NCBI RefSeq assembly: GCF_001570625.1
Contig: NZ_BBQT01000005.1
Location: forward strand, 62,001 to 126,000
Reading direction: 5' to 3'
Source of the DNA: Syntrophomonas wolfei subsp. methylbutyratica
GTDB lineage: Bacteria > Bacillota > Syntrophomonadia > Syntrophomonadales > Syntrophomonadaceae
DNA length: 64,000 bases
The position numbers and the translations under genes were made by a program. Positions 17,298 through 27,500 of this stretch are shown here, piece after piece. Each line of letters opens with the position of its first letter. The first letter of the stretch is position 1. Below the pieces are notes generated by a model, which did not search any database, was not told where the DNA came from, and was given only the letters and a program-made list of their open reading frames with translations.

Positions 17298-18518
17298 ATG
17301 CAAAGTATAATCGAACGAAAAGAATATCTCGACTGGCTGATTCGCTGGAAGGAAAAGCAAATCATAAAGGTTGTATCTGGTGCCCGCAGGTGTGGAAAAT
17401 CAACCATGTTCGATATTTTCTGCAATTACCTGCTGGAAAACGGAGTGGAACAAAGCCAAATCATCATGCTCAATTTTGAGGATATTGACCTGGAGCACCT
17501 GAGTAATTATCGGCTTTTATATGATTATATCAAGCCTATGCTTCTGCCTGGCAGGATGAACTATATCTTTTTGGATGAGATACAGCATGTAGAGCAGTTT
17601 GAAAAAGCAGTGGACAGCCTGTTCCTGAAAGAAAACTGCGATATTTATATTACTGGCTCCAATGCCTACTTCATGTCTGGTGAGCTTGCTACGCTACTCT
17701 CCGGCAGATATGTTGAACTGAAAATGCTGCCGCTGTCCTTCAGGGAATTCTGCTCTGGTCTTGGCGCTAATCAGCACGAACTATCCAAAAACGAGAAATT
17801 TAATCTGTATGTGGAAAATGGTTCCTTTCCCTACATTCTGAAATATGGTCACGGGGAAAAGGAAGCGCGGGAATACCTGCGGGATATCTACAACACTGTT
17901 TTACTGAATGATATCGTCGCCCGGCTAAAAATAAAGGATGTGAACATGCTGGAGAATGTAACCAGGTTCATGCTCCATAATATTGGAAACAAGGTCTCAC
18001 CGACAAAGATTGCAAACACTCTGAAATCCGAAGGCAAGGGCGTTGACCAGAAGACAGTGGATCGGTATATCCGTGGGTTGACTGACAGTCTGATACTATA
18101 TGAAGCGACTCGCTACAACATCAAAGGCAAGCAGTTTCTCACCACCCAGAGTAAGTACTATGCCGTTGATGTTGGACTGCGGAATGTGCTTGTCAGAGGA
18201 AAGGAAAGCGATGTGGGACACATCCTTGAGAACATCGTTTTTCTGGAGCTGAGAAGGCGCGGCTACGAGGTGTATGTCGGTCAGCTCGCTGACGGCGGCG
18301 AGGTTGATTTTGTAGCGATCAGCCCTGACGATTTTGCCTATTATCAGGTAGCAGCAACAACGCTGGAAGAAGAAACGCTGAAAAGAGAACTAGCTCCTTT
18401 TAAAAAAATAGCGGATAATTATCCCAAATACCTGCTCACACTGGATGAGCCGTTTGGAACAGCAGATTATGATGGTATCCAAAAGCGCAATGTTGTGGAT
18501 TGGCTGCTAAAAGAATAA
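17298..18518 (+). CDS. AAA_14/DUF4143 family ATPase
   Basis: 406 residues starting MQSIIERKEYLDWLI at 17298, six bases after CGGAGG. Walker A is a degenerate SGARRCGKSTMF near residue 27, Walker B is MNYIFLDEIQHVEQF near 90, and SNAYFMSGELATLLSGRYVE near 125 is typical of the AAA_14 family (COG1373). The C-terminal DUF4143 part contains YYAVDVGLRNVLV and a nuclease-like core VFLELRRRGYEVYVG..GGEVDFVA with the E-x-D pattern of PD-(D/E)XK folds. Members are common, often of unknown function. Alone in its transcript; defence-island setting only suggestive. Confidence 0.85.
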   Translation: MQSIIERKEYLDWLIRWKEKQIIKVVSGARRCGKSTMFDIFCNYLLENGVEQSQIIMLNFEDIDLEHLSNYRLLYDYIKPMLLPGRMNYIFLDEIQHVEQFEKAVDSLFLKENCDIYITGSNAYFMSGELATLLSGRYVELKMLPLSFREFCSGLGANQHELSKNEKFNLYVENGSFPYILKYGHGEKEAREYLRDIYNTVLLNDIVARLKIKDVNMLENVTRFMLHNIGNKVSPTKIANTLKSEGKGVDQKTVDRYIRGLTDSLILYEATRYNIKGKQFLTTQSKYYAVDVGLRNVLVRGKESDVGHILENIVFLELRRRGYEVYVGQLADGGEVDFVAISPDDFAYYQVAATTLEEETLKRELAPFKKIADNYPKYLLTLDEPFGTADYDGIQKRNVVDWLLKE

Positions 18519-18708
18519 CTAAGATGGGATATTTAAAGCCGGCAAAATAAAGGAATTGAAGGTCGCATGGGGTAATAACAAAACAGCTCTAAGCCCGGAT
18601 ATTATGGCATTTCAGGGTGAATAAATACCATACTATAACCGGCAAGATAATTGGGCTTCGATAATTGAGCAACTGCTGTATTCGTAATTACAGATATTCC
18701 AATTGCAG
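18519..18708. other. Gap with no clear gene
   Basis: A short stretch of frame (TALSPDIMAFQGE before a stop near 18624) may be a gene relic but is not recognised. No promoter or hairpin of note. Confidence 0.3.
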
Positions 18709-19014
18709 TTATTTAATTCTGTCCTTCCAATAATTCGGAGTTCGATTTAATTGCATAACAGCAATTATTAAAACCTCATTTTTATTTTCTGAAACTTGGT
18801 AGATAATACCAGATGGAAACCGTTTTGTTAAACATCTTCTCGTATCTTTTGAAAATTTGCCCCATGCGTTTGGGAAATAAATTATTCGTTAAATTGTTGA
18901 GAGGATTTCCTCTGAGAATTCCAAACCAAGACCGGGACTACAATCTTCATAATATTCTATTGCTTCAAAAAACTCTATCTTTGCTTTGGGATGAAAAAAA
19001 ATATCACCTGACAA
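18709..19014 (-). pseudogene. ParE/RelE-like toxin with an internal stop codon
   Basis: Read from TTG 19014 (overlapping the antitoxin end) the frame encodes FHPKAKIEFFEAIEYYEDCS then a TAA at 18891-18889 as codon 42, and continues in the same frame with IIYFPNAWGKFSKDTRRCLT, then RFPSGIIYQVSENKNEVLII and NRTPNYWKDRIK before the true stop at 18709. Both halves are strongly ParE-like and the frame is unbroken, so one base change (CAA to TAA in STIQRI is the simplest) has killed the gene. Full length would be 101 residues. The partner antitoxin is intact. Confidence 0.85.
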
Positions 19015-19234
19015 ATCTCTCTTCTATTTCTTTAAAAACCTCTTTCCCGGATATCATTTGGACTTTACCAGATTTGATATCACTAATTCTATCTTCGACT
19101 TCTTTAACCCACAATTTATCTATATCTTCTTGTATGGGTTGCAAACTGGAAAGAATTTTTTCAATAATGGTTGTTTTAACATCTATTGGCAAAGATTCAA
19201 TCATAGATATTAAATCATTTGTATCAATACTCAT
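19004..19234 (-). CDS. Addiction-module antitoxin (TIGR02574-like)
   Basis: 76 residues from ATG 19234 (MSIDTNDLISMIESLP), after GAAAGGAATGA; a longer frame to 19270 has no site. The pattern LPIDVKTTIIEKILSSLQP then DIDKLWVKEVEDRISDIKSGKVQ is that of the putative addiction-module component family, whose last helix wraps the ParE-type toxin. It ends EIEERFVR and overlaps the toxin start. With the toxin carrying a stop codon it may be an orphan antitoxin. Confidence 0.8.
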   Translation of the reverse strand: MSIDTNDLISMIESLPIDVKTTIIEKILSSLQPIQEDIDKLWVKEVEDRISDIKSGKVQMISGKEVFKEIEERFVR

Positions 19235-19641
19235 GATAAAAGTCATTCCTTTCACCAGATTTAAAGGCATACTCTAATTTCGTGCTAGTAATGTTCATTT
19301 CAAATTTATTGTATCATAAACCTATAAATGGTGAAATCCGATAAGTTTTTGCTGCGATTCAATAGAGCCAGTAGTGTACTATATTAACCGCGGAGCGATG
19401 TTCTTTTAGAAATCAATGTTTTATTACCGGGAGGTTCCCTGGCGTGGGATGGGGGTTTATCTTGACCGGATTAATCTAATACTTTTATACCGTTGATTAA
19501 CATAGGCGCTCTGGCGCCTTTTCTTTATGATGTAATAATGGCACACGAGTAGTATCTGTTGGGTTCAACCAGATATTGGTGTATACTTTAAGTACTGGAA
19601 TTAGTAATTTTTGCAGAATGTTTATTAAGTAACCAATTGGA
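19235..19641. other. Gap before the BREX operon
   Basis: 407 bp without a gene. It holds repeat X (19386-19457) and the presumed promoter region of the BREX operon; no convincing -35/-10 pair was identified. A weak hairpin-like GGCGCTCTGGCGCC lies at 19504-19517, close to the BREX start. Confidence 0.5.
19386..19457 (+). repeat. Repeat X, copy before BREX
   Basis: About 72 bp from AACCGCGGAGCGATGTTC through ATCAATGTTTTATTACCGGG to GGGATGGGGG. The same sequence, with a 9-bp insertion and a few changes, lies at 35699-35778 beyond the BREX operon, in the same direction. It has no coding signal. Confidence 0.8.
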
Positions 19642-20415
19642 ATGGAATTATTTACTGGGGTGAATGCAACAAACATGAATATTAATTCGGATATAAATGT
19701 CCTGGGCAGCTTGTCAGATTTCAGGCTGATATCGGCTTTGTTGGTTGAAGGCAAAAATAATGCAAATTACCAGGCCTATTCCAATATAAAGACCAATAGA
19801 TCCTATAAGAGATTTGCCAGCGCCATAACGAACACCCTTATTAAATTTACCGACCCCAATATGGAATATTTAATTCGGGACGTATTTAAGCATGAGGGGC
19901 TTTCTGCTCACTGCTTGCTTTTGCTTTTCTGGAATGCCTGCGTAAATAATGAACTACTCGATTATCTAAATCAAAAAGTCTATTTTCCGGCTTTATACAG
20001 CGGGCGGGCGGCACTTAAGAAAGATGAAGTTGTGGCTTGCTTGCAGGAATTAAAGCAGAGCGAAACAGCTATGCAGAAGTGGACTGATTCAACTATTGAA
20101 ACTACTGCCTCCAAGTACCTGACATTTCTAAAAAAATTTAACCTGATGGAAGGTAGGGTTAATAAAAGCATAGTTCCCCCAGGTATGGGTGATAAAGAAA
20201 TAATACTATTTATTTATTGGCTATTAAGCGTTGAACCCAATACTAATTTACTGGAAAGCGGGTGGCTGCCATACTGCTTTTTAGAAAAAGAATTATTTAT
20301 TCAGCAGATTTTGCAGAAAAGGTATATGAAGTTTTATAACCTTCAATATTCGGTAAATAACCTGAAAATCGAACCGACCTTTTCATACAAGGAGCTGTAT
20401 CATGAACTTGGTTAA
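19642..20415 (+). CDS. brxA: BREX protein BrxA (DUF1819)
   Basis: 257 residues from ATG 19642; ATG 19675 (MNINSDINVLGS) is an equally possible start since neither has a strong ribosome site. BrxA is a small all-helical NusB-like protein found at the head of BREX operons, where it is needed for the system but not itself catalytic. Visible features are the early SDFRLISALLVEGKN segment, a middle helical run (HCLLLLFWNACVNNELLDYL) and a C-terminal FYNLQYSVNNLKIEPTFSY. Its stop overlaps brxB by 14 bp, as in typical BREX operons. Family call rests on order and motifs together. Confidence 0.85.
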   Translation: MELFTGVNATNMNINSDINVLGSLSDFRLISALLVEGKNNANYQAYSNIKTNRSYKRFASAITNTLIKFTDPNMEYLIRDVFKHEGLSAHCLLLLFWNACVNNELLDYLNQKVYFPALYSGRAALKKDEVVACLQELKQSETAMQKWTDSTIETTASKYLTFLKKFNLMEGRVNKSIVPPGMGDKEIILFIYWLLSVEPNTNLLESGWLPYCFLEKELFIQQILQKRYMKFYNLQYSVNNLKIEPTFSYKELYHELG

Positions 20416-20959
20416 TCCTGAAAACATGGTTTTGAACACCATGCGGCTGGTTGAATCCGATGAAAAATCACATATTCGTTTAAGTGCCAATGGCGGTAAT
20501 TCCATATTACTGGTATGTAAGCCCGACCGGGAAATAGATTATATCCGAGCCATAAGGAAATTAATGCCTGAGGATAAATACCAGATCATTGATTTAAGCG
20601 ATTTGCTCTGTCAATTTGTCGAGCAGAACAAATCCAACCTGGAAGAAATGTTTAACCTGCTGCAAGGGTCGCTGCATCAAATATTTAAAACCCCGGCCGG
20701 AGAAGAAGGCAGCGATTATTTAGGGTTAATTCTGCAGGCTATCGATAGTAGCTTAAAAGCAGATAAGATCCCGGTATTGATTAACACCGGTACTTTGTAC
20801 GGCAGCGGAATTGGGAGCATACATATTGTAGAGAACGATTCAGTAATGCGGGCCAAATCACCTTTAATTATTTTATATCCGGCCACCTGGGTTCAGGATA
20901 TGCTTATGTTTTTAGGGAAAAGACCGGCATCCAAATACAGATGCATGGTGGTTAAGTAG
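20402..20959 (+). CDS. brxB: BREX protein BrxB (DUF1788)
   Basis: 185 residues starting MNLVNPENMVLNTMRL at 20402, six bases after AAGGAG, overlapping the end of brxA. The DUF1788 character shows in ILLVCKPDREIDYIRAIRKL near residue 33 and the closing LIILYPATWVQDMLMFLGK, a beta strand then Tyr-Pro that recurs in this family. BrxB is essential in studied BREX systems but has no known enzymatic motif, and none is seen here. Fixed position between brxA and brxC supports the call. Confidence 0.85.
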   Translation: MNLVNPENMVLNTMRLVESDEKSHIRLSANGGNSILLVCKPDREIDYIRAIRKLMPEDKYQIIDLSDLLCQFVEQNKSNLEEMFNLLQGSLHQIFKTPAGEEGSDYLGLILQAIDSSLKADKIPVLINTGTLYGSGIGSIHIVENDSVMRAKSPLIILYPATWVQDMLMFLGKRPASKYRCMVVK

Positions 20960-20987
20960 AATATAGGGGAGGTTGGTGGGGTTAGCA

Positions 20988-23900
20988 ATGAAGATAAAGG
21001 ATAGTCTGACCATTGATTTAACTGAGGATATAAAAAATGTTATCGACCTGGAAGATCATTCCGAAGCAGAAATTCAGGCTGAAATCGAAAATTACATAGT
21101 TACTGATGGCCTGGCCCGTGATTACGAAGATTTTGTAGCTACATTTACTTCTGATATTGTAGAAACCGGAGTTTGGATTTCTGGATTTTATGGTTCGGGT
21201 AAATCGTATTTCGGCAAACTGCTGGGCTACCTGCTCAGTAATCGCAGCATTGCCGGCACTCCTGCCCGGGATAGAATCCTGCAAAGATTTACCGGTATAA
21301 GGGATGAAGCCTTAATTAAAAACTCTATTGCCAGGCTTGGTCCGGAGAATTGTCGGGTAGTATTTATGGATGTAGCCAAGCAGGATACATCAAAAGGTTT
21401 AGCCTTTACTCTCTTTAGAGTGTTTTTAAAATCATTGGATCTACCGGAGAATGAACATGGTATTTTTTTATATCAATTAATGATAAATGATAATCAGACT
21501 AACATTCATGATTACATTGATAAAAGAATGGATAAAGACTGGAGTAAGATTCAAACCAGAATGCTGGAGTACACCAAAGCAGCCAAATCAATCTATATCA
21601 ATGCGGGAAACAGCGGGAGTGATTATGAAAACTTAATGACTACCATTCGCCGCGATATGGACCAATTTAGTGCATCCCGTTTAAAAGATGAATTAAGTAA
21701 TTATTTACAGATAAATACTGATGAGAAAATAATTTTTCTCTTTGATGAAGCCAGTGAAGCCATTACCCAGCAAAAATTTAACCTGCTGGATCTGGAAGGT
21801 ATCAGCGAAGCCTTATCATCATTGGGGGCAAAAGTATGGACTATTGCTATTGCCCAGGAAAAATTAGATGATGTCATTAATAATTCCAACATAAACAAAG
21901 CTCAGCTTACCAAAGTAACCGACCGCTTCAAGACCAAAATCCACCTGGAAGCTACCGAGGTAGATATAATAATCCGCAATCGCTTATTAAACAAAAAGAC
22001 TGCCGCAGAAGATAAATTAAGGGTTCATTATAATAAGAACTCCGGAAAAATCAGCGATCATGCTGCTTTAACCGGTATAGGAATAATTAAAACAGATACG
22101 CTGGATTCTTATTTAACATATTATCCTTTTTATCAATATCAATTCAACCTGCTGCAAAATTTCTTGTTTGGAACCAAAGGCTATGCTTCAAGTAAAGTAG
22201 CTGCCCGGGGCATGATCATAACTACCTATGATATTTTAAAGCGGGAGTTAGCCGAAAAAGAACTGTTTGCCACTGCTACCGGATGGCAAATAAACAAACA
22301 GGCTCAGCCCCAACCTCCGGCACACCTGGTTAACCGCTACGATAATGCTGAACGCATACTAAAAGAACGCAGCTCCACTATTTCCGGTCGCAGATTATTG
22401 GAAACTATTAATTTTTTGAATGAAGCGGAAGTTGGCCCCACGACTACCATATCCAATATTATTAAGTCCTACATAGATGATCCGGAAGACTACCATAAAG
22501 TGTACGAGCATATTGTCAAAGCATTGGATGATTTAGTAGAAGCCAAAATACTCTTATCAACTAATAACACCTATCGTATTACTTCCGATCTGGAACAGCG
22601 TTTATTGGAGGAAATGAACCGCTTTATCGTTCAAGGCTTTGTGAAGAAGAAGAATGCTGTTACTGCTTATAAAGACAGCTCTTTTATAAAAACATTGGCC
22701 CGCATTACCGACAGCAATCTGCCTTATGATTTTTACATCAGCACCGACAATGATGATGAATTAACTAATCCCGCCTTGAAAGAACTCAAAATCAAAGTAA
22801 AAAGTGTATATAACCAGGGTGATAACCGCAGTGCTGACATAGAGACATTGAAAGCACAAAGCCAAAATGATAAAGATCTCATCTGGCTCTTACCGGATAA
22901 TAGTTCATTTCCTGAACTGGATCGTCTCATTGATGAAATTCAACGAATTACCTATCTGGAAGAAAACTATAATAACCCGCAGTCCGAGGAAGCCGGCATC
23001 ATAAGGAATTTTTCAACTGCCAAAGGCGAAAAAGAAAATCGGGTTAAGGAACTGATAGAGCGGTCATTACATAATGCTACCGCCATATATCTATATAACA
23101 CCTATCAATTGGATCAGGATAACTGGCAGACTACCCTGCAAAACCTGCAGCGCAATGTCATACAGAACGTCTATTTCAAACGACTGACTGCCCAATTAAA
23201 TGATGAAGTAGCAGGCAGGGTAATTAAAGAAGCGAACAATACGCGTTTAAGGACTTACTTTGCCGGTTCAGAATTTCAGTTTTTTGATGCCCAGGGAAAT
23301 TTCATTGGTGAAAACTTAAAAGCTGCCGAGGAGATACTGTTTAAAATTAAAAATACTTTTGCAGATGGGGATACCCTGGCAAAAGAATTGGGAAAACCTC
23401 CTACCGGTTTTGCTTTTGGCACGGTTATTTCAACGGTGGCCGCCTTGATGCGTGGCGGTAAAATAATAGCTAAATACAATGGGATGGAGAAGTTTTCCTG
23501 GCGTGATGAAGGAGTAAGCACTATTTTCACAACCGCCCGTGAATTTCGTAAAGCCTCCTTCAAAGCCATAGCAAAATCTTTATCAGCCCAGCAAAAAAAC
23601 GATGTGGTTACTATTCTGCAGGAGTCGAAATGTGAGCAAAGAATCGATAAAAAGATTGACTGGAACACTAATGATTTTGATTTAGCCAATGCTAGCAAAG
23701 AACTGGCCAAAATGTTCTGCAACAAAGCGGATGAAATGCGCAAGCAAAACCCGGATTTTGATTTGCTCTTTGCCGATATAAATGAGCAAAAGAAAACCCT
23801 GGGGGAATTTACCGGGGTCGTTAGTGAAGCCAACTATATCGAAAGAGCGGAGAACTTTCTCACCCGTAAAGATACCTTTACCAGCGCGGTTAAAGCCATC

Positions 23901-24587
23901 GAAAAGGCGGAAAAATTTATTCACAGCAAACTGCCCAAGCTTCGGCAGTGGTATGCTTTTGCTGATGGAGTAAAGGATGAATTAAATAAATCAGCCCGCA
24001 GTAATGAAACCCTTACCCGCCTTATATGGGAATTCCATAATTTATACGGGCAGGAAGTAGTGAAAAACTTTGCTGCTTTACAAGAGACTGCCCAAAAAAT
24101 AAAGGATGAATACTATGCCCTCTTAAGCAGTGCCGCCGGTGATATGGCCGGTAAATACAGCCAGTTAAAGACTGCCGCCGAAGCAGTTATTGAAGAAATC
24201 AATCGCCTCCCGACCGGGTTGAATGATGAAGCTTTGGTTAAAGCGGAGACCCTGTTACACTATGCCGAGCAGAGAATGCTGGCCAATGTAGAGATTGATT
24301 TTGAGGTGCAGGACAAGCATTCCCATTTTACTTATTCGGAAATGCTCTCGTTTATTGAACTGTATAATACAAAGAAAACTGAACTAGAAATTATTAGAGC
24401 AGGTTTGATAAAAGAAGCCCCGCCGGAACCGAAACCGGGTGGTTCGGTTCCGGAAACGATAACCCATACTACCAGGCTGCCCGGTTTACGGCTAAAAGTA
24501 GGTAGATACAAAAAATGGCTGCAGCAGGAAATGCATAAAATGGCTGCTGTAAGTGATAACGATGAAATAGAGATCAGGAAGGGATAA
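20988..24587 (+). CDS. brxC: BREX P-loop ATPase BrxC
   Basis: 1199 residues from ATG 20988 (MKIKDSLTIDLTEDIK), after GGTGGGG; a TTG 15 bases earlier sits on the ribosome site. Walker A GFYGSGKS at residues 66-73 and a Walker B-like IIFLFDEASEAI near residue 245 mark the P-loop domain (DUF499/DUF6079-type) that defines BrxC. The rest is a long helical body with a conserved-looking hydrophobic and coiled C-terminus. BrxC forms an ATP-dependent complex with BrxB and PglZ that supports methylation and phage exclusion. Length matches the 1200-residue family norm. It runs with 13 bases or fewer between genes into pglX (2 bp gap), so all are cotranslated. Confidence 0.95.
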   Translation: MKIKDSLTIDLTEDIKNVIDLEDHSEAEIQAEIENYIVTDGLARDYEDFVATFTSDIVETGVWISGFYGSGKSYFGKLLGYLLSNRSIAGTPARDRILQRFTGIRDEALIKNSIARLGPENCRVVFMDVAKQDTSKGLAFTLFRVFLKSLDLPENEHGIFLYQLMINDNQTNIHDYIDKRMDKDWSKIQTRMLEYTKAAKSIYINAGNSGSDYENLMTTIRRDMDQFSASRLKDELSNYLQINTDEKIIFLFDEASEAITQQKFNLLDLEGISEALSSLGAKVWTIAIAQEKLDDVINNSNINKAQLTKVTDRFKTKIHLEATEVDIIIRNRLLNKKTAAEDKLRVHYNKNSGKISDHAALTGIGIIKTDTLDSYLTYYPFYQYQFNLLQNFLFGTKGYASSKVAARGMIITTYDILKRELAEKELFATATGWQINKQAQPQPPAHLVNRYDNAERILKERSSTISGRRLLETINFLNEAEVGPTTTISNIIKSYIDDPEDYHKVYEHIVKALDDLVEAKILLSTNNTYRITSDLEQRLLEEMNRFIVQGFVKKKNAVTAYKDSSFIKTLARITDSNLPYDFYISTDNDDELTNPALKELKIKVKSVYNQGDNRSADIETLKAQSQNDKDLIWLLPDNSSFPELDRLIDEIQRITYLEENYNNPQSEEAGIIRNFSTAKGEKENRVKELIERSLHNATAIYLYNTYQLDQDNWQTTLQNLQRNVIQNVYFKRLTAQLNDEVAGRVIKEANNTRLRTYFAGSEFQFFDAQGNFIGENLKAAEEILFKIKNTFADGDTLAKELGKPPTGFAFGTVISTVAALMRGGKIIAKYNGMEKFSWRDEGVSTIFTTAREFRKASFKAIAKSLSAQQKNDVVTILQESKCEQRIDKKIDWNTNDFDLANASKELAKMFCNKADEMRKQNPDFDLLFADINEQKKTLGEFTGVVSEANYIERAENFLTRKDTFTSAVKAIEKAEKFIHSKLPKLRQWYAFADGVKDELNKSARSNETLTRLIWEFHNLYGQEVVKNFAALQETAQKIKDEYYALLSSAAGDMAGKYSQLKTAAEAVIEEINRLPTGLNDEALVKAETLLHYAEQRMLANVEIDFEVQDKHSHFTYSEMLSFIELYNTKKTELEIIRAGLIKEAPPEPKPGGSVPETITHTTRLPGLRLKVGRYKKWLQQEMHKMAAVSDNDEIEIRKG

Positions 24588-24589
24588 TC

Positions 24590-27500
24590 ATGAAACTAGC
24601 TGAACATGTTGAACATATTCGGCAGATAATAGATCAGGCATTTCGTAATACTCTGGGGCGCATGGGCATAACTGCCACTGTCCTGCAACCGCTGGAAAAT
24701 TTATCGCAGCAATTTCATCTTGACAGGATACGGATAGAAGATGTTTTTGAAAACTTTGCTGCTGAAACTGGTTCTGTTGCTGATGCCTACGAGAAACTGG
24801 TAGAAGAACTTACCTTTACCCTTTTTAATCGCCTGGCAGCGCTCAAGGTAATGGAAGCCCATGGCCTGAATAGCCCGATACTTACTCGCAGCAGCCAGCA
24901 TGGGGATCGTTCTTTTGCTCATTTTCTCTGGCTGGAACAAAATCCCGAAGGGCGCAATGAAGAGCAGGAAGGTCTGCTGCCTTTTATAGAAGAACAGCTG
25001 AATACCTTGTCGGCTGATATTCCCTTATTCAGCCCCCAGTATCCTTATCATCTCCTACCTACTGCTATTGAATTAAGGGATATTATAGATGCTTTTAATG
25101 CGGTGGAAAAGGATGAACAGGTTGAAGCAGATATCTGGAAAAGTGATGATGTTTTAGGTTGGTTATATGAAAGCTACAACAATTACAAAAAAGCTGCCCA
25201 CAAAGAAAGCAAAGCTAAAACTGAATATAACAAAGTCAGCATCCAGAGTCAGGTTTATACCCCCGGTTGGGTTGTGAAATTTCTGGTGGACAATAGCCTG
25301 GGCAAATTATATCTGGAAATGTATCCTGACTCCACTATCAAAGAAAAATATAAAATTGCCAATGCCCCGGCCAAACCAAACCGGGAAAGGAAACCGCTTA
25401 CTGAAATACGGCTTATTGACCCCGCTTGCGGCTCGGGCAATTTTTTGCTCTATGCTTTTGATTTACTATATGACCTTTACATTGACCAGATTAATAACTA
25501 TGGTGCTGACTATGATGACGACGAAATACCAGAACTAATTATTCGGCACAACCTGCATGGGATCGATATAGATGACCGAGCTGTACAACTGGCTCAATTA
25601 GGGTTGCACATAAAAGTTAAACGTCAGAATCGCTCGGTTAAAATTGAACATTTCAATATTGTCAGCTCAGATTTCTTTTTACTCGATTATCCCGAGGTAA
25701 AGCATCTCTTTGAAAATGGGGAAAAACTCAGTCTCGAATTGGAGAACATTGTTACAGAAATGTGGGATGAGCTGCAGCAGGCTTATAAATTTGGTTCTTT
25801 AATACGATTGGAAGAGAAATTCAGCCTGCGTATGCAGGAACTGGTTCAGCAGTGGGATGAAGGCCGCTTGTTTAAAGAACAAACGCTGGCTAATTATGAA
25901 CAGTTCCGGGAAAACTTCTTTACCGGTTTGCAAAATGCAGTGGCTCATAATACCGCAAAGCAGGGCATTAATTTTTTAAACAGCAAAACTGGTGATGCCA
26001 TAAGATTTTTAGAATTGTTGACCCAGAAATACGATGTAGCAGTAGCCAATCCGCCTTATACTGATAGCAGCGACTTTGGCCCGGAATTGAAAAAGTTTAT
26101 AAATGCCAACTATATGAAGCCGTATAAGTTCCACTCCAATCTTTATGCGACATTTATTAAGAGATGCTGTGAATTCGTAGATGAAAAAGGCAAAGTTGCT
26201 TTAGTACATCCACCTACTTTTATGTATATCAAGTCTTTCGAGGATGTTCGAAAATTCATTATTGATAAAATGCAGATTAATATATTTGTAGAATGGGGTT
26301 ATTTGGGAATGTTTAACCCATTGGCCAGAGTAGATAGTGCGATGTTTGTGCTGGAAAAAGAAAGAAATAAAGATTCTGCTGTTTTTATTAAATTGAACGA
26401 TCTATATGAGGGTAAAAGGTATGATGTTCTATTTGAAGCTTATGAAGATTTACTTAATAAAAAATATAACAGCCGTATATATTTTATAGATCAGTATAAA
26501 CTCAAAATCATTGAAGGTTGGCCTTTTATTTATTGGATTTCTGATGGGTTTAGGGAACAATTTAAAGAGAAGACAATCAGTGAATTATTTAATCCTGTTC
26601 AAGGTGCTGCAACAACAAACAATCATAGATTTTTAAGATTTTGGTGGGAAGTAAATAAGAGTACTATTTCAATTAATTTTGAAGTTGATAAACATAGGTG
26701 GGTTTATTATTCAAAGGGTGGACCTTTTAATAAATGGTATGGGAATATGTGGGTTTTGTTAGATTGGAAGAATAATGGCCAGGATTTGATTGATGCGGGT
26801 GCTGTTCTTCGAAATAGTAGTTATTATTTTCAAGAAGGGATAACATATTCGGCAAGTGGTTCGAAAGGAGCTTCATACAGATATTTACCCAGCAATTGCA
26901 TTTTTGATACGGGAGGTTCGTGTGTCTTCCTAAAAAAGGAATACAAAAACCTGCATTATCTCATTGCGTTTTTAAATTCACCACTATCTCGATATATAAT
27001 AAACTGTTTGAATCCTACTGTTAATACGCAGGTTGGTGATATGCAAAGGATTCCAGTGGTTATTCCTTTAAAAGAGCAGGAAGAATGTATTTCTATATTT
27101 GCAACCAAAAACATTGAAATCAAAAAACACCTATGCTCTTATCATATTATTGAAACCAATTTTGATAAAACAGCCCTTACTGCCGTTTCCGATCCAGCCT
27201 TACGGGACCGGATATTGTCATATTTAAACTACGAAAATGCCCAACTAACGCTGGTACTAATCAATGAAGCCATCATTAACCATCTGGTTTTCGATGTTTA
27301 TGACCTCAGCCCCGAAGACCGCCGGCAGGTAGAAACCCAAATGGGCAAACCGGTGGGAGAATTGCCGGTACTGGCAGAGGCCCGAGATGCATATTTAGCA
27401 TCAACTACTATTGAAAGTGAAACTGTCCGGGAATTTATCACAAAGCTACCCGTTATCACCTTTGATGAGGAAAAGATACATAACGTAAAGGATGAGTTTA

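Noticed and set aside
23276-23833. 185-codon open frame opposite brxC
   Set aside because: Lies wholly inside brxC on the other strand, with no ribosome site; Ser/Leu-rich shadow composition.
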